Counted from the first letter of the stretch, positions 10,980 to 23,491 are shown. The stretch: DNA of 64,000 nt from Isoetes taiwanensis (GCA_021234155.1 JAJEKV010000026.1:2420001-2484000), one strand, 5' to 3'. A program made the numbers and translations. The notes: generated by a model from the sequence alone, not told the origin.

Positions 10980-11460
10980 GGTTTAAGTAGTGACAAATTT
11001 GTGACAAATTTTCTATCATTATGAGTGCTATAAGTGACTTTACACATGACAATAATCTTACAATGTATGGTTTAATTAGTGACAAATCTCCTATCATTAT
11101 GGTGCTGTTACAAGTGACTTTACACATGACGATAATCTTAACACTATGAATGGTGTTACCGGTGACATTAAAAGTAACGTTATAAATGACCTTATTAATG
11201 ACCTTATATGTGACATTATATATGCCATAGTAGATGATGCTATACCTGACTTGATAGATGACTTTATGACTGCCATTAATTGTGACATTAAACGTGGTGT
11301 TATAATTGACTTTATAGGTGACGCTACCAATGACGCTACATCTGGCGCTGGGACTGCCACTATAGGTGACGAAGGTGCCGACAATATATGTGACGTTATC
11401 ATTGCTACATTTGTGTCACCAGTATGCGTCACCCATAATGTCAGTTTTTAAGAAAATTTG
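10980..11460. repeat. CACTA right subterminal repeat region
   Basis: Dense GTGAC/GTTATAAATGAC units recur every 12-20 bases. They create overlapping open frames on both strands (11146-11451 plus, 11097-11432 minus) with periodic Ile/Asp or Ile/Ser peptides. These frames are artefacts of the repeat and are not annotated as genes. Confidence 0.8.
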
Positions 11461-11526
11461 ATTTACACTTCTAGGCCAAAAATTGACACAAAAAGTGACA
11501 CTAATTGACCCCTTCTCTTTGTAGTG

Positions 11527-13619
11527 ACAATGTCTTCAGAAACACTTAGATTTTTAAAATGCCTATACATCCAATACCTAGCTATGGCCAGTTTTCAAAA
11601 TTGCATAAACCCTTAAAATGCCTACATAGATATTACCTAGCTATCGACATATATATAGTTTTTTTTTCCCTTAGATTCGATTCTTTTGTGCTACTACGTT
11701 TTATTGATATCTGGCTAGCTTTTTTCTGGGTACAAAGTACCGGTTGAGTTTTTGATATTTCAGGAAGAACTTCCGGGCTTGCATAAGCGTGTACTGCCAT
11801 GATCGAGATGTCACTACCTGGCTTCCTTAGAAAGATTTGTTGGAACACTCCTAGAGGAAAATTTGATGTTTGGAGCCCATTTGGATAAACAATCCCCCCT
11901 CCCCGGTCCCAATACAAAATTGCTGCATTTTGCTGAATGTATATGGATGTAATGCTATCTTGCAATGAAAATAAGGGGTTTGCTCTAGTTTTCCATATCG
12001 AGAATTGCGGGACCAGTGTATTCCTCTTCTTACAAGTTAATGCCTTCTATACAACAATTAGGTTCCCAAAATGTTGTTGGGGGGTCGTGTAACATAAGAT
12101 TTTGCAAGGTTAAGGCATGTATTCGTATCTAAAAATGGTATTTTGCTGACTCACAAATTTGGGTTTGGTTTGGCAATGGTCGAATGGGTTGTATTGGTTT
12201 TTTTTGGGGAAGGCCTAATTTTTACAACTGGAGTCGTGGCGATGGCTTGCCGTGGGCGTGGAGCGGATGGAGAAGGGCATCCTTTTGTGGAAAGAATGGG
12301 CGCGTGGCAGTGAAGTGATGCTCTGTGTGCATGGCGGATTTGTAGAACGAAGCAGGGTTTTGTCGATTTGAGGGATTTGCCCGCCTTGTGCCTTTGTTTC
12401 TTGCAGGAAATCGATCGTTGTAGCAGTTTGCAGAGAGTTTCCGCACCCTTTTGCCATGTCATCTGGGTTGTGTGAAGAGTTCAGTGGGTCGGATTCCGGA
12501 GCCCTGTTGCGGGCAGCTGTTTATGAGGTCTGGCTCCTGAAATCGAAGCTCTGGTCTTCAAATCTAGTGCCGATTTAATCGGTGGGGTTCAAATCCCCAT
12601 TCTTGCATGCAATTTCCTTGTTTTCTTCTGCCCTCCTTTGCTCTTCTACAGTGGGTATTGAGGCTCATTCTGTCTTGCCCCATGCTTCAGCTTGTTCTAT
12701 TTCTATTTCAGGTTCTTCCATCTTTTGTGAGGAACATGCAGCTCGGTCATGAATGGAGGTGGTGAAATGCCACTGTTGTATTTATTTATGTTGGACAGCG
12801 GCAATGCAGGCTTTGGTGTCTCTTTGAAATTCGTGTGTGCTTATCTTTTGGTGAAGAGCATGCAGTTCGGCCATGCATTCGGGAGGGCCTGCTTTGAATT
12901 TGTTTGCAAGTTTGAGACTTGTGTAGAATATTGCTGCGCAGGAGCAATGGTGCTGTCACAGTCTATTTGGGAAGGAGCTTTATTTCTCTGTTATTCCTGT
13001 GTATATACATCTTTGACTTGGATGCAATACTTTGCAATGGATTTAATGAGTTTTATGGAGCAAATAGATGGTTTCAATGTCTGGGGGATTCAACACTAAC
13101 ACTGACCACCATATAGATTGTTTCTACCAATGCCACATAAATCCCATATTGGGACGGAGCCCGTAATGCTACCTGCGCACTCATCTACCCATGAAAGCGT
13201 AGATCCATTGCCTCTATCCCACAGATGCACACCATCTCTAGACTGAGAAGAAGAGATGGATTGGAAAGCCGCGTCAGGAGAGGCTTTGTCAACGCTGCCA
13301 GATTGGAGCTATGGAAGACGAATGCCACACCCTTCAGAGTTGTCCGGCATATGATAACATTTAGATACACTATGCTGAGCTGGTCCGTCCTAGCCAGCCC
13401 TTGCATGAGATGCTGAGCGCGAGCTCGGTACGGAGGTTGGGATCATACCTTCAAGAGACCATAGATCATTGAGATCAGCTCGGTCCTCGGGCACTTACCT
13501 GATGCCTGTACATATATCTTCCTTATATATATTCTTACAAGGGGTGTCTGGTTTGACGACCAAATGAATCGTGGCCGTTGAGCCATGTCATAGCAAAATT
13601 GGGGCCATCCTGGTCATCA
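11527..13619. other. Intergenic DNA with repeat traces
   Basis: No gene is recognised. A 60-70 bp stretch from about 12090 (GTAACATAAGATTTTGCA, then TGTATTCGTAT) recurs at about 41491-41555. A perfect T-arm-like GTGGGGTTCAAATCCCCAT occurs near 12580 without a matching acceptor stem. ORFs at 12749-13099 (plus) and 13185-13406 (minus) match no known family. Confidence 0.4.
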
Positions 13620-14939
13620 GCTTATGCCGACGTGGCAAATCATAGGGCCCTGGCGTCATTGCAGGCTTCGCGCTCTGCGTTCTATGGCGCGGGCCCCCGA
13701 ACTTCCCAGAAATGCGTGCGGCCGGATCGATGGTGAAGCAGGTGTATGCTCAGTCCTTGTGCTCGAAGTTGAGTGGCAATCCCGGTGGAGTTTTGCAGCT
13801 TTGCTTGAGTTTATGTTTGTGGGAGTTGTAGAGATTTTGGCAGTACTGGGCCGATGGTTTAATGCTTGCAACTTGCAGGCTTGCCGTTCTACTTTTATTG
13901 CAGAATTTGGCGGACTCTGGAGTTCCAAAATTCGGCCTCGCTATTGGAGCTCTAGAAAGGTATGTCTTTCCGGCCTTGGGTAATGTTGAGCTAAGCTATG
14001 AAATCTAGTGCTTATTTGATTCCTGGGTGTTTATGAGCCTTGGGCCCTGGCTACAAGAAATAGCACATGGACCAATTGCAAGCAAGCTCCGGGCATTTTT
14101 TTTATTTGCAAATCCGACTTGCCATCCCTCTGCCGTCAGTAGGTTTGTATGCTTCATTATTTTCGAAGCTATTGGAGTAACACTTCGATTTCCTTTCTAG
14201 TTTGCACGCTATCTCTGCCCTGTATTGTCTGATAGAAGTGGGCAAGCATTTGGATTTCAAAACCAGAGATTGAATGCAGAGGCCTTTTTCTTTCTGCCGT
14301 GGATGCCCCTGTGGTAATTATCTCCAGTTAGAATCAGCGTATTCTTAGAATCCAGGTCTATAATTTTGGAAGCTTGTAGTAGAATTTTGCGCTCTCTTTA
14401 AATGTTTTTGAATAGTTTTAACTGGACATGGCTGTAGACCTATCACAAGTTAATGCATATTCCTCATAGTATAGGATTGCTATAGTGATGCACTGTCATG
14501 GTTTTGATTGTATTAAGGTGGGCTTGCTTTATATGGAGAGAAGCTTCTGAGGTATTCCTTGATCTTAAAGAATGCTCTGAATTCTAGATATGTGAGTGCC
14601 CCATTACTCTATCAGGACTTTCAGAAATTGGAAATAGAATAATTGTAGGTTGTTTCTATAACACAGAATGCGCAGCTTCAAGGGACATGAAGGATTACAT
14701 GCTGAACATTCCGTAAGCACTCATATAATTTGCTATAGAGAATCAGAGAAATCTTTGTTAATAAAATAGATAGTCTCCTATGGTATAGAGGTTATTAAGA
14801 AAATAGCATTTCGAGAGTGCTCGAGAATGAATTGAGATGGTTTTTGCATTGAGAATGATGAAGGTCTATGATTCCTGTGCGCCTATTGGCTTTCGTCCTA
14901 ATAGAAGGTACATGGAGAGTTGATCTTCTGTACTTCTAG
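13620..14939. other. Possible non-coding or untranslated exon region
   Basis: A GC-richer block (13620-13958) ends in AGAAAG|GTATGT, a strong plant splice donor, and could be a first exon. Its frames give no recognisable protein. A short stretch near 14070 (ACCAATTGCAAGCAAGCTCC, then CGACTTGCCAT) is repeated in diverged form near 17060. Confidence 0.3.
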
Positions 14940-15113
14940 ACAGTGCATGCATCTATCATTAGTGAAGACCATCACACTCTTCAGGCTTATATCTATGAAG
15001 CGGCAGAGTTCTGCAGGAGAAACAGAGATCGGCATAGGGCTGTTGCTATTGTCTGTGCAGTCTTTGTTGCAATCTCATTGACCATGGAGCGGAGTATTCA
15101 CTGGTTAGGAAAT
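14940..15113 (+). pseudogene. MLO-like N-terminal exon fragment
   Basis: The frame encodes about 57 residues ending RAVAIVCAVFVAISLTMERS, then IHWLGN. This matches the first transmembrane segment of plant MLO proteins, seven-helix plasma-membrane proteins that bind calmodulin, whose pattern is VAxVCxVxVAISLxxERxxHxxG. The exon ends AAAT|GTGAGC, a plausible donor at the usual end of the first MLO exon. It opens with GTG rather than ATG in this frame, after an acceptor-like TTCTAG. No following MLO exon (the EAL-KIKEEL segment) is found in the next 3 kb, so it appears to be an orphan fragment. Identification is by motif only. Confidence 0.5.
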
Positions 15114-18100
15114 GTGAGCAATCTCGACCTCTTTTACGTTGTTGTTTGAAACTTTTCTGGGTCTATGCAATAGGAGGTTAGTTAGATTGTTCTTGCATTG
15201 AACCATTTCGGACCCCAGGTAACCCCTCTTAACAAACAGTTGTACCGCAGCTAATCTACCTGCCTCTGCTTCATTGACAACTAAATCTGCGGTTTGTGGA
15301 ACAGTTGATCTCATTGAACTAGGATGTAATATCTGGAACTAGATCTTCTGCAGATCTCGAATGTAAAAATCTGTAAGTCTATATCGTGTAAGGAAACCTA
15401 TCTCCATTTACCTTATCACCCTGGCCAGTGTTGCTTCAACCTCCCAGAATCCTCATATTATCTAAGCTTTTATGCTCCGCTACATCCGTCTGCTTAAATG
15501 AGTTTATTGATTCTGTCCCTATGGGCAGCTGATGATCCTTCAAATGCTAGAACAGTTTCTTAATATAAATCAAATGTTTTTCATGTAGTTGTAGGACTGT
15601 CAATATATATGGTAATTATGCTTCTTTAGCAGTGGTTCATTTGCTAAACAGTGGTTCATTTCCTAGCTATTCTTTCTCAACCCTTTTCACTGTTTGCAGT
15701 GGTTCATCAGAACAAAGAGAAAGCCTTTGTATGCAGCGTTGCACCTCCTCCTTCCTCAGTATATGTGTAAATGCTGGGTTTAGCTTTGTTAAAGTGTTCA
15801 GTGAAAAGACAAACTGAACAACCTTGGGTATGCACACAAGGACAAGTTAGCTTTGCAGCAGAATGTTTCAAAAGCATGCATCAAGATGGCTTAATGCCAA
15901 ATATGCAATAATTTAGCAGACCATTAGACCATTAGCAGAGATGAAAGATTGAGATAGTTTAGCGGTCGATGCATCAACCAGAAGTTGGGCTTTGCCATTT
16001 CAAAGGTAAGCATTTCATATGTTTGTAGTTTGATCTGTTCTAGATTATATTGGGAGGTGCTGGGTCTTATTGGGTACGTCCTACCGTGTGCATTCTCGAT
16101 TCAAATGGAGAGTTACACAATATGATTGCTAAAGTCGTTATGTTTGTTTTGTTTATTTCACACCTGCTAGAGATAGAAATGAATTGCCTGCCTAATGATC
16201 CACGAAATAGTAGGCTTTGCCTAGTTTGATTTTGCAAGAATATCCTGTTGTAATTATCCTCTGCTTAACTGATATGGCTTGCCATGTGAATCCTGTTCTA
16301 GCTTGCAACTGTATGAGTTATATATCTATTGAGGTTATTAGGTGATCTTCCATGTTGGATTGCATTCGAGATGTGGTGTTGTTTATTTTAGACGAAAAGC
16401 CATTTGATGGAGTCTTGGGTATAATATGAGAGCTTTCTTGATTGTTGTAAATGCAGGGATATGAAGATTGATAGCAGTCAAAGCCAGATTGTCTTTTAAA
16501 CTAATATTGGTTGTGATAAATCCGAGGATATAGCAGGAGAATATGTCTTCTCAGTCATGCAATGTACCATATTGTGACTTCTTTTGTTGACGTATAGACA
16601 ATGTTTAACTTGGTGTGTTGACTAGTCCCAAGAAGTCCATTTGGATATGGTGTCATTGTAGATGCTTAGAATCCCATGCTTTGTGTAATGTCTAGTTTTG
16701 AGGTTTTGAAGCCATATTTATTGTAGTTTTGCTTAGGTGCAGCATTGGCAACTGGAATTGTTGAAGTTTATAGCACGAGGAGGAACCATTGAAGCTTTTC
16801 AATTATTGCATGCACAGAAAGATCGGGATATGCTGGCTGTGTTTGTGGCATCCGGCGATTTCTCGAAATAGTTTTGGTAAGTGAAGTTACTGCTGCCAAA
16901 ATGCTTCTATTTTGTATTTTCAAATTCTTTTTTTGCATATGCAGGGGGTTTTCCAGCATTTTTGTGGTAGTGTATGTATGACACAAGTTCGGTTATAGAG
17001 ATGGAACTTCATGATGCTCAGCTGGCAGTACTCTAGATTCATGGGTCTACTCTAGATTCATGGGTCAATTGCAAATAAGCTCCATGCACATGCACATGCT
17101 TTTTGGAAAATCGACTTGCCATTTACTTCCAAGCTGTTTGGAGCTATCGGTTTACTGCACTGGAAATGATAAAGTTTGCAGAGGTAAATAAAGCCCAGGT
17201 GTTTAAAAATTTCAAGGCATTGTCTTCTTTACTTGCCATTATTTCTGGCTGTGAGATGCCGCAGGTGTTCTGGAAGATGCCTTCAACGGGTGTTGTCTCA
17301 TCTGGTAACAAACCTTGCTGCCTCAATGGGGATGAGTGATGGCTCTGTATAAATGATCTTTTATGTGATGAAGAAGTAAGGCAAGGGCTTAAATCATATT
17401 CAAACTGGCCAAGATTTCCACAATTGTACCACAACGGAGAGCTTTTGGATGGCTGTAATATTGTTCTAGAACTTCAAAAGAGTGAGGAATTGAAGTCAAC
17501 ATTTGTCAGAATAAAAGGCTCAACATCAAAACTAAGCTTTCTGAAATATCTGCATAGTTTTGAAGGAGGAATATATTATTTCATTTCAGTTTTAAGGTGT
17601 TAAATTTGGTAAAACATGTCACACCATCCTTAGAAAGTAAACATTTTGTTCAGGTTACATTCTCTCTTATGTTTAAGGTCTTAATGGTAATGGTCTTCTT
17701 GTGTGATGGAGAGTAAGACATTATTTATCATAAGATCCATAATAATGTGATCTAACGGAGGAAAAGATTGCCACATTTAAGTTCGACCGATTGTTTTGTG
17801 ACAGTGCCCAGCTTGGATAAGGCGTTGTTATTTGTATGAACATGATCCAGTGTTGTAACTATTATGGCGTCGTGAACCCCAGCTTAATACGATCTCCCTT
17901 TTCTTTGCTTGGTCTGGTCACAGGCTGAAGCTAGAATTTTGCATGTGGTCTCTAGGAATGATTTAGTCCCAACATTTCGGCGGAATAATATAGTGCAATC
18001 CTTATAAGTGTATCTTAATGCACAAAAATATGTAAAAAAACCAATATATGAAGCATCACCAACACACCTACATGGAATAATTACAAATAACCCTCAATAT

Positions 18101-18239
18101 TATTATTACCTTACAAACAATCTTATCCTCCTTCTACATAACTAGTGAAAAAACCCTTGCTATCAAAACGCTTCTATGCACTAACCACCATGGCAGAAAC
18201 TTTGCCATTCACTTCTTGCGCCTACCCCCTTTTGCAGCA
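15114..18239. other. Long stretch without a recognisable gene
   Basis: Only short unrelated ORFs are present. T-rich tracts and several good donor or acceptor sequences give it the look of intron or untranslated sequence belonging to a gene such as the MLO-like one. No second conserved exon could be read. Confidence 0.4.
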
Positions 18240-18710
18240 ACGCATTGGTAATCCTAGGAGAAGCTAGTGGAATCTAACAAAATCTAAGGGAATCTCATAA
18301 AGTCTAAAGGAATCTAGAAGGACATCCATAAAATCTTTGAGAATCTAGAGCAATCTTAATAGAATCTTGTGGAATCTTATAAAATCTAAAAGAATCTACA
18401 TAACATCCTGAAGAATCTAAGGGAATCCACATTATATCTTAGAGATTTAGGAGAATTTTCATAGAATCTAAAGGAGTTTCATAAATTCTAAGAGATTCTA
18501 AACAGAAAACCTAGGCCAATCTTCATAAAAACTAAGTGAACTCTAACATTAAAAACCTTGCAACTTACCTGCACCCCTTTGCACCACAGGAACTTGCAAC
18601 ATAAGAATATGCTAAAAACTGGAATATGCAAAGTTCTTCATGAATTATTGGTGAGTTTAAGGAAATCTTCATAGAATCTAAGAGAATCTCATAAAACTTA
18701 AAGGAACTTA
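18240..18710. repeat. Degenerate tandem repeat of AATCTAAGGGAATCTCATAAA
   Basis: About fifteen imperfect units of roughly 20 bases, combining GAATCTA and CATAAAATCT, fill 18245-18540 and reappear at 18650-18710. The repeat is AT-rich, non-coding and quite decayed. Confidence 0.7.
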
Positions 18711-19513
18711 GCAACTCCATAAACCATAAGAACATGCTCAAATTGGAACATGCACCGTAGGATCGGTGCGTAACTTGTATATTTATATTTGTATTTGTAC
18801 AGTTTGACAGCAAACCTAGATTCTGGCACCTTGTGATCAAAACGGACGGAAAATGACATGCGCCATTTTTCTTGTTTTTTTTGTCCTTTTCCCGGATTTT
18901 TCAGTTCAAACTCGTTTCTTGGCAATTCTCTCTCGAAATTCATCAACTTTTGCTTGATTTGGTTCGAATTCGAAGGAGATCTGGCGGGTGCCCACAGAGG
19001 GGGCGGCTTCAACAAATTCCTCATGCTTTGAGCTATTCATGGACACCAAAATCTTCACAATTCTCAAACATGGCTCGAGATTTACACTGGTTTCTCTCAG
19101 GCTCACCCTCAGAATTGTGGAATTCCTTGGTAACCAATACCTTCTTCCCAGATTCCCTATTTCGGCAAGAGTATACCTTTGTTCCTAGCTGCGTTGAATT
19201 TGAGACATAAATGCTTAATTCATGGTTAGAGGAATTCATTGGTGACAACAAGATTTCAGCAACAGGAATTTTCAGAGTCAATTGTGATTGGACAGAAGAA
19301 AAGATCATTGTGAAGGTTTATTCAGAGAATTAGAAAATTGGAGTAGTGTTGGTTTTGAATGATTTTTTGTAAAGATTTCACAAATTGGGCATGCATGGCT
19401 TCTGGTTTGGCAATCCGATCTCTTTTAGTTAATTTTGATTCTACCTAATTGGCTTCTTTCCCCTGTTTTCTTCCTTTTCCCCTTTCTGGGCTTTCAATTC
19501 CGTCCGTGCACTT

Positions 19514-21118
19514 TTGTTGTTTCAACCTGTGCCTTTACCAATGGCCTTTAAATCCCCCATAAACCCTAAAAATTTAGCCTTTCTTCATTCTTTTGCCAAA
19601 ATTCCCGCGCATGAACGACCCGCTGTTCTTCAAAGCTTGATTTCCTTTCAAGAGAAGCCACAAGAAACTATCCTCTTTGGAAATTTTGCGAATTTACCGG
19701 CTTCTATCCCTGATATGGATCCAATTTCGCATGAAGTCCCCTTCTGGGATAATCTTTCCGCTGATCCTGACCGCAGGGGCACTCTTCACCCTATTGATCC
19801 AAATACTGGTATCCCACGCCCTTATGGAGTCACGAGAATTCACCAGGAGCTGCGGTCAGATGGAGAACTGGACGACAGATTAAAGAGAACTAGACCACCT
19901 TACCTTCAACAAAGCAAAATGAGACTTTACAGTGGTATTTCTCTTAATCTTCCTATTGTTCATTCTAGAGTTGATGCTTTATCCAATTCAGCTGTCATAG
20001 TCAAGGTCCAAAAATGTGGGATTAAGCTCGACAAATTATGGGCTTTTCTCCTTAACCTAAATAAAGGAATCATAATTCAAGTTGTTTACTGGCTTAACTT
20101 CCCTTACATTATGCTTGAATGTGGGAATGCTAGATCAGCTAATTTCTTTCTCAACTATGGTCCCTTGACTTTTGAAACCACTCAGTTGTCCTTCCTTAAA
20201 TGGCATCCAAAACTTGATATTGATCAAATGAACAATCTCTGTATTGCCTCAACCTCTCTTTTTGGACTTAATCCTATCTACTGGGATGAAGAATGTTTCA
20301 AACTTCTCTTTAACACTATTGGCACCTATATTTCTACTGAATATTCTCCATCTAGACCTCCACGTGCCTTTGTGCAGCTAGATCTTTCCAAAGAAATTCC
20401 TATTTCCATTCCTTTCAAAGATGCCTTTGGAGTAGAATCTTCTTTAGCTCTTAGATGGTCTGGATTGCCCTCCCAATGCCAAAAATGCTTCCACAGACAT
20501 TTCTGGTACTCTGACTGCAAATCTGCCACAGTATCTTTCCAAGACAGCAGAGCAAATGTGATTGAAGGAGAGAAAATGGCAGGCTCTTCTCACCAAATTC
20601 CAGGAGATAACATTAGGGAACACTCTGACAGTGAGGTCGTGACCCAAGCAAACAAGTACAAGGATCCGGACACATTTCAAAAATTACCAGAGAATGATAA
20701 TTTCAAATGGACCAAAGTTAATGGCAGTTACAAAAGGATTCAGAAACAGAAAGCAGTAAGGGAGCAGATAAAAGCCAAGGAAAAACTCTTTGAAGACAAC
20801 TCTTTCAGAAATAAGAAGAGTAATGGTATAACAATTGGGGAGCCAAAACTTTTGGTTAAAGGTATTGTTCCAGAAAAAGCTAATCATGCTTCCCATGACT
20901 TATGCTTGACTTTGACCAATATCATCAAAGATGCCAGAAATCAAGAAAAGGGTCATTGCTCTTATAGCCTTATGGACTTCCCAATCAAAAATGTAAGCAA
21001 GACCGGATCATTAAATATAAAATCTCAGGGTAAAGCTAAGCAGAATATGAATTCTCTTGAAAAAGAATTCCCGCGGATCTCTTCTACTTCTTCACAAGCC
21101 TACTTCAAAAAAATATAA
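19514..21118 (+). CDS. LINE ORF1 (gag-like RNA-binding protein)
   Basis: This 534-residue frame has a DUF4283-like central region (about residues 140-300: IKLDKLWAFLLNLNKGIIIQ followed by the FFLNYGPL and WHPKLDI segments). It ends with a compact zinc knuckle, CQKCFHRHFWYSDC, at about residues 325-340. Plant L1 ORF1 proteins bind the element RNA through this pair of domains. The His spacing departs from CX2CX4HX4C. A Lys/Ser-rich tail follows. Translation stops at 21118, just after a run of seven A's, and the same frame reopens at 21221, which points to indels here. The start shown lacks ATG; the first ATG in frame is a few codons on. Confidence 0.75.
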   Translation: MLFQPVPLPMAFKSPINPKNLAFLHSFAKIPAHERPAVLQSLISFQEKPQETILFGNFANLPASIPDMDPISHEVPFWDNLSADPDRRGTLHPIDPNTGIPRPYGVTRIHQELRSDGELDDRLKRTRPPYLQQSKMRLYSGISLNLPIVHSRVDALSNSAVIVKVQKCGIKLDKLWAFLLNLNKGIIIQVVYWLNFPYIMLECGNARSANFFLNYGPLTFETTQLSFLKWHPKLDIDQMNNLCIASTSLFGLNPIYWDEECFKLLFNTIGTYISTEYSPSRPPRAFVQLDLSKEIPISIPFKDAFGVESSLALRWSGLPSQCQKCFHRHFWYSDCKSATVSFQDSRANVIEGEKMAGSSHQIPGDNIREHSDSEVVTQANKYKDPDTFQKLPENDNFKWTKVNGSYKRIQKQKAVREQIKAKEKLFEDNSFRNKKSNGITIGEPKLLVKGIVPEKANHASHDLCLTLTNIIKDARNQEKGHCSYSLMDFPIKNVSKTGSLNIKSQGKAKQNMNSLEKEFPRISSTSSQAYFKKI

Positions 21119-21220
21119 CTTCTAATGTGCCTCATGGTCAATCAGATTTGAATTTGACCAGGACACATTTGCCCTACCAATGAACTCAATTATGATGGAA
21201 ACAATGCGCAACAAGGGAGT

Positions 21221-21964
21221 ATGGCTCAACTACAAAATAAAAGTTGCCTAAAGACCGTCAAAAACACTTTTTCGCATTATCGACCGGACATTAATTTAGA
21301 TCCTGATTTGCATAAGAGCAAAGTGTGTTGTCCCTCTATTGCTTTTCCTGCACCACAAACTTCTGAGTCTCTCTCACCTCACAACCAGCCTTTACCCACT
21401 CCTCCTGTCCTGCCATCTCTGCCATCACTCATTGATTTGGACTATCCCATCATAAGTGTGCCCCTAAGTCCTCCAAAAATATCAAGTAAAGTTGCTGATC
21501 AGCTAGCTTCCCTGCAAATGGTTCTTGGCTCAGAGGATAAAGAGCTCTCACAGGAAAATGAGACCAATAAATTGGATGCTTGTGACTATGTCCCTGAGAC
21601 TCCACAAGATAAAGATGCTGCAGAAGAACAGCTGGAGCCACATGAAAATTTCAGGCAAGTTAATCATTCTGCTCCATTAAATAACCTTGATATTAATTCT
21701 ATGTTTCATTTTTATCCTGGTGGTTATTCTGACAGTAGTGATCACAGTGATAGTGAGGATCAAATAATTGACAAAGAGAATTGGGGAAAGGAAGAGTATC
21801 TTCTTGAAAATTCTACAAAATCATCTAAGTCTGACAGGGATCATCCAACTAATAAGTCTAGTAAAAAGGTTGGGAATAACAAGGGAAAGCTCATATCAGG
21901 GTTGAATAAAACTCCTGTTCAAAATACAAGGAGCAAAAAGAAATCCAAATCTTCTAGATATTGA
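21221..21964 (+). CDS. LINE ORF1, distal part
   Basis: This is the same frame as the ORF1 part upstream, interrupted by stops at 21116-21220 caused by two compensating shifts. It encodes 247 residues of proline-rich then acidic Ser/Asp-rich sequence (SDSSDHSDSEDQ) and ends in a basic tail (NTRSKKKSKSS). This is typical of the disordered C-terminus of plant L1 ORF1. It ends 34 bases before the ORF2 ATG at 21999. It is probably not translated separately. Confidence 0.6.
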   Translation: MAQLQNKSCLKTVKNTFSHYRPDINLDPDLHKSKVCCPSIAFPAPQTSESLSPHNQPLPTPPVLPSLPSLIDLDYPIISVPLSPPKISSKVADQLASLQMVLGSEDKELSQENETNKLDACDYVPETPQDKDAAEEQLEPHENFRQVNHSAPLNNLDINSMFHFYPGGYSDSSDHSDSEDQIIDKENWGKEEYLLENSTKSSKSDRDHPTNKSSKKVGNNKGKLISGLNKTPVQNTRSKKKSKSSRY

Positions 21965-21998
21965 TTTCTCCCCTTCTTGGCTTAATATCTCTATAGAT

Positions 21999-23364
21999 AT
22001 GAAGATTTTATCTTGGAATCTTAGAGGAATTAAAGGCCCTCTTAAAAGAAGAAGGGCCATTGCTCAAATCAGGTTGTATAATGCTGATATTATTCTTCTT
22101 CAGGAGATCAAGCTTCCTTCCTTTGAAGCTAGTAACTTGGGTGATTGGATATATCCCAATTCCTCCTCTATTTGGATTGAGTCTGCTGGGGCGAGTGGTG
22201 GCCTTGCTATCATTTGGAGGGCTGACCTCAATCATATTTCTTGCTATAATGGCCCCTCAAGAACATGGCAAGCTGTTACTCTTTCTGTTTCCAATTCTGT
22301 CTTTGGTATTGTTAACATTTATGCTCCAACTAATCCAAATGATAGAGAACCTGTTTGGAAAGAGATCAATTCTTGGCTAGCCTCTCAAAATTTAGATAAC
22401 TGGATTATTCTTTGGGGACTTCAATAACACTCCTACACGGGACCTGAAATTAGGAAACAAAATCAATATGACTAGATCTGAGAGACAAGCCTGGGACTCC
22501 CTTCTTTCTGATAATGGCCTGATCTACATCCCTCTTCGACCCAATTATACTTGGTCAAATAAGCAAAAAGATAAAGCTAGAGTCTACTTGTACTTTGGAC
22601 AGATTCTATGTGTGTAATCCTTCCACTTCCTTCTGGGATAACAGTTATGTTTCTAGTGATGAAGGAACTTCTATTTCTGATCATCAACCCCAGTTTTTGC
22701 ATACTTCTCATGTCACCAGAATTCAAAGGCAAGGGAGCACCCCTTTTAAATTCAATACATCTCTCCTGAATAATGAGAACTTCTCACTTTTCGGTTTTAC
22801 GCCTTTTATGAGGATCTCTCTATCACAAATATAGGTATGCATCAGGGGAATCAATTCTACTCTAAAATCAAAGCTATTAAATCTTGGATCAAGAAATGGT
22901 CTAAGGATAGGCATATTCAGTGTGAGGAGGAAAAGAATCAACTTCTCATGCTCATGAAGGAAATCAGATCTTTACTTCAGCAAGATCCAACTAATTTAAA
23001 CCTGCAAATTGGAGAGGAGGTTCTGGAAAGGAAGATTAGAAACATTGAGGAGATGGAGGCTAAAGGATCGGCCATCAGATGTAAAATCAAGTACTCTAAC
23101 CAAATGGATTCTGGCAGCTCAAAGTTTTTCTTCAGGGTAGCTAAAAGTAGGGTGCTCAGAAACTCTATAACAGAAGTTGAAGATGATAATGGAAACAAAT
23201 ATTCTTCTCACTCTGACATCTCTTCTTTCTTCAGAGATAAATATATGGATATTTTCATGAACAAGCCTATTCCTTCTAATGACATGGCCAAGGCAACTGA
23301 ATTTAAGAATCTGGTCAATGATATCACACTGCTTTGCTCTGAAGTGATGAATGCTCTTATGTGA
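21999..23364 (+). pseudogene. LINE ORF2 endonuclease and linker, frameshifted
   Basis: The start MKILSWNLRGIKGPLKR carries the Asn of apurinic-like endonucleases. LLQEIK supplies the catalytic Glu and NIYAPTNPND the Tyr/Asn region. The next motif, GDFN, lies in another frame because of a shift near 22412. A second shift near 22585 leads into TSISDHQP (the SDH motif, catalytic His) in the frame at 22595-22834. The linker continues at 22837-23364. All catalytic motifs remain recognisable, so decay is by a handful of small indels. The enzyme would nick target DNA to prime reverse transcription. Confidence 0.75.
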
Positions 23365-23491
23365 ACCTCCTTCTCAGTTGAGATCCTAACTACTCTTTCT
23401 TCTTTTCAATAAGGGAAATCTCCGCCCCCGATGGGTTACCGGTGAATTTTATGTTAAGTTACGGGATATCCTTAAAGATGATGTTACTTCC

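Larger units (their letters stand above)
6801..11526. mobile_element. Non-autonomous CACTA (En/Spm-type) DNA transposon
   Basis: The left end reads CACTACAAGAGAAGGGGTCA and the right end is its reverse complement with one extra A. The terminal inverted repeats extend about 30 bases and include the family's CACTA termini. Both sides are flanked by the trinucleotide ACA (6798-6800 and 11527-11529), the expected 3-bp target duplication. The ends carry about 500 bp of subterminal repeats. No TnpA- or TnpD-type transposase is visible in the 4.7 kb, so mobility would need enzymes from elsewhere. The interior holds two SINE-like units, a LINE tail, microsatellites and one unrecognised ORF. The classification is firm. 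Confidence 0.9.

Noticed and set aside
11097-11451. Overlapping 101- and 111-residue ORFs on opposite strands
   Set aside because: Both arise from CACTA subterminal GTGAC-type repeats; the periodic peptides reflect the repeat.
12520-12605. Possible tRNA gene near GTGGGGTTCAAATCCCCAT
   Set aside because: As above: only the T-arm-like part is present, with no acceptor pairing.
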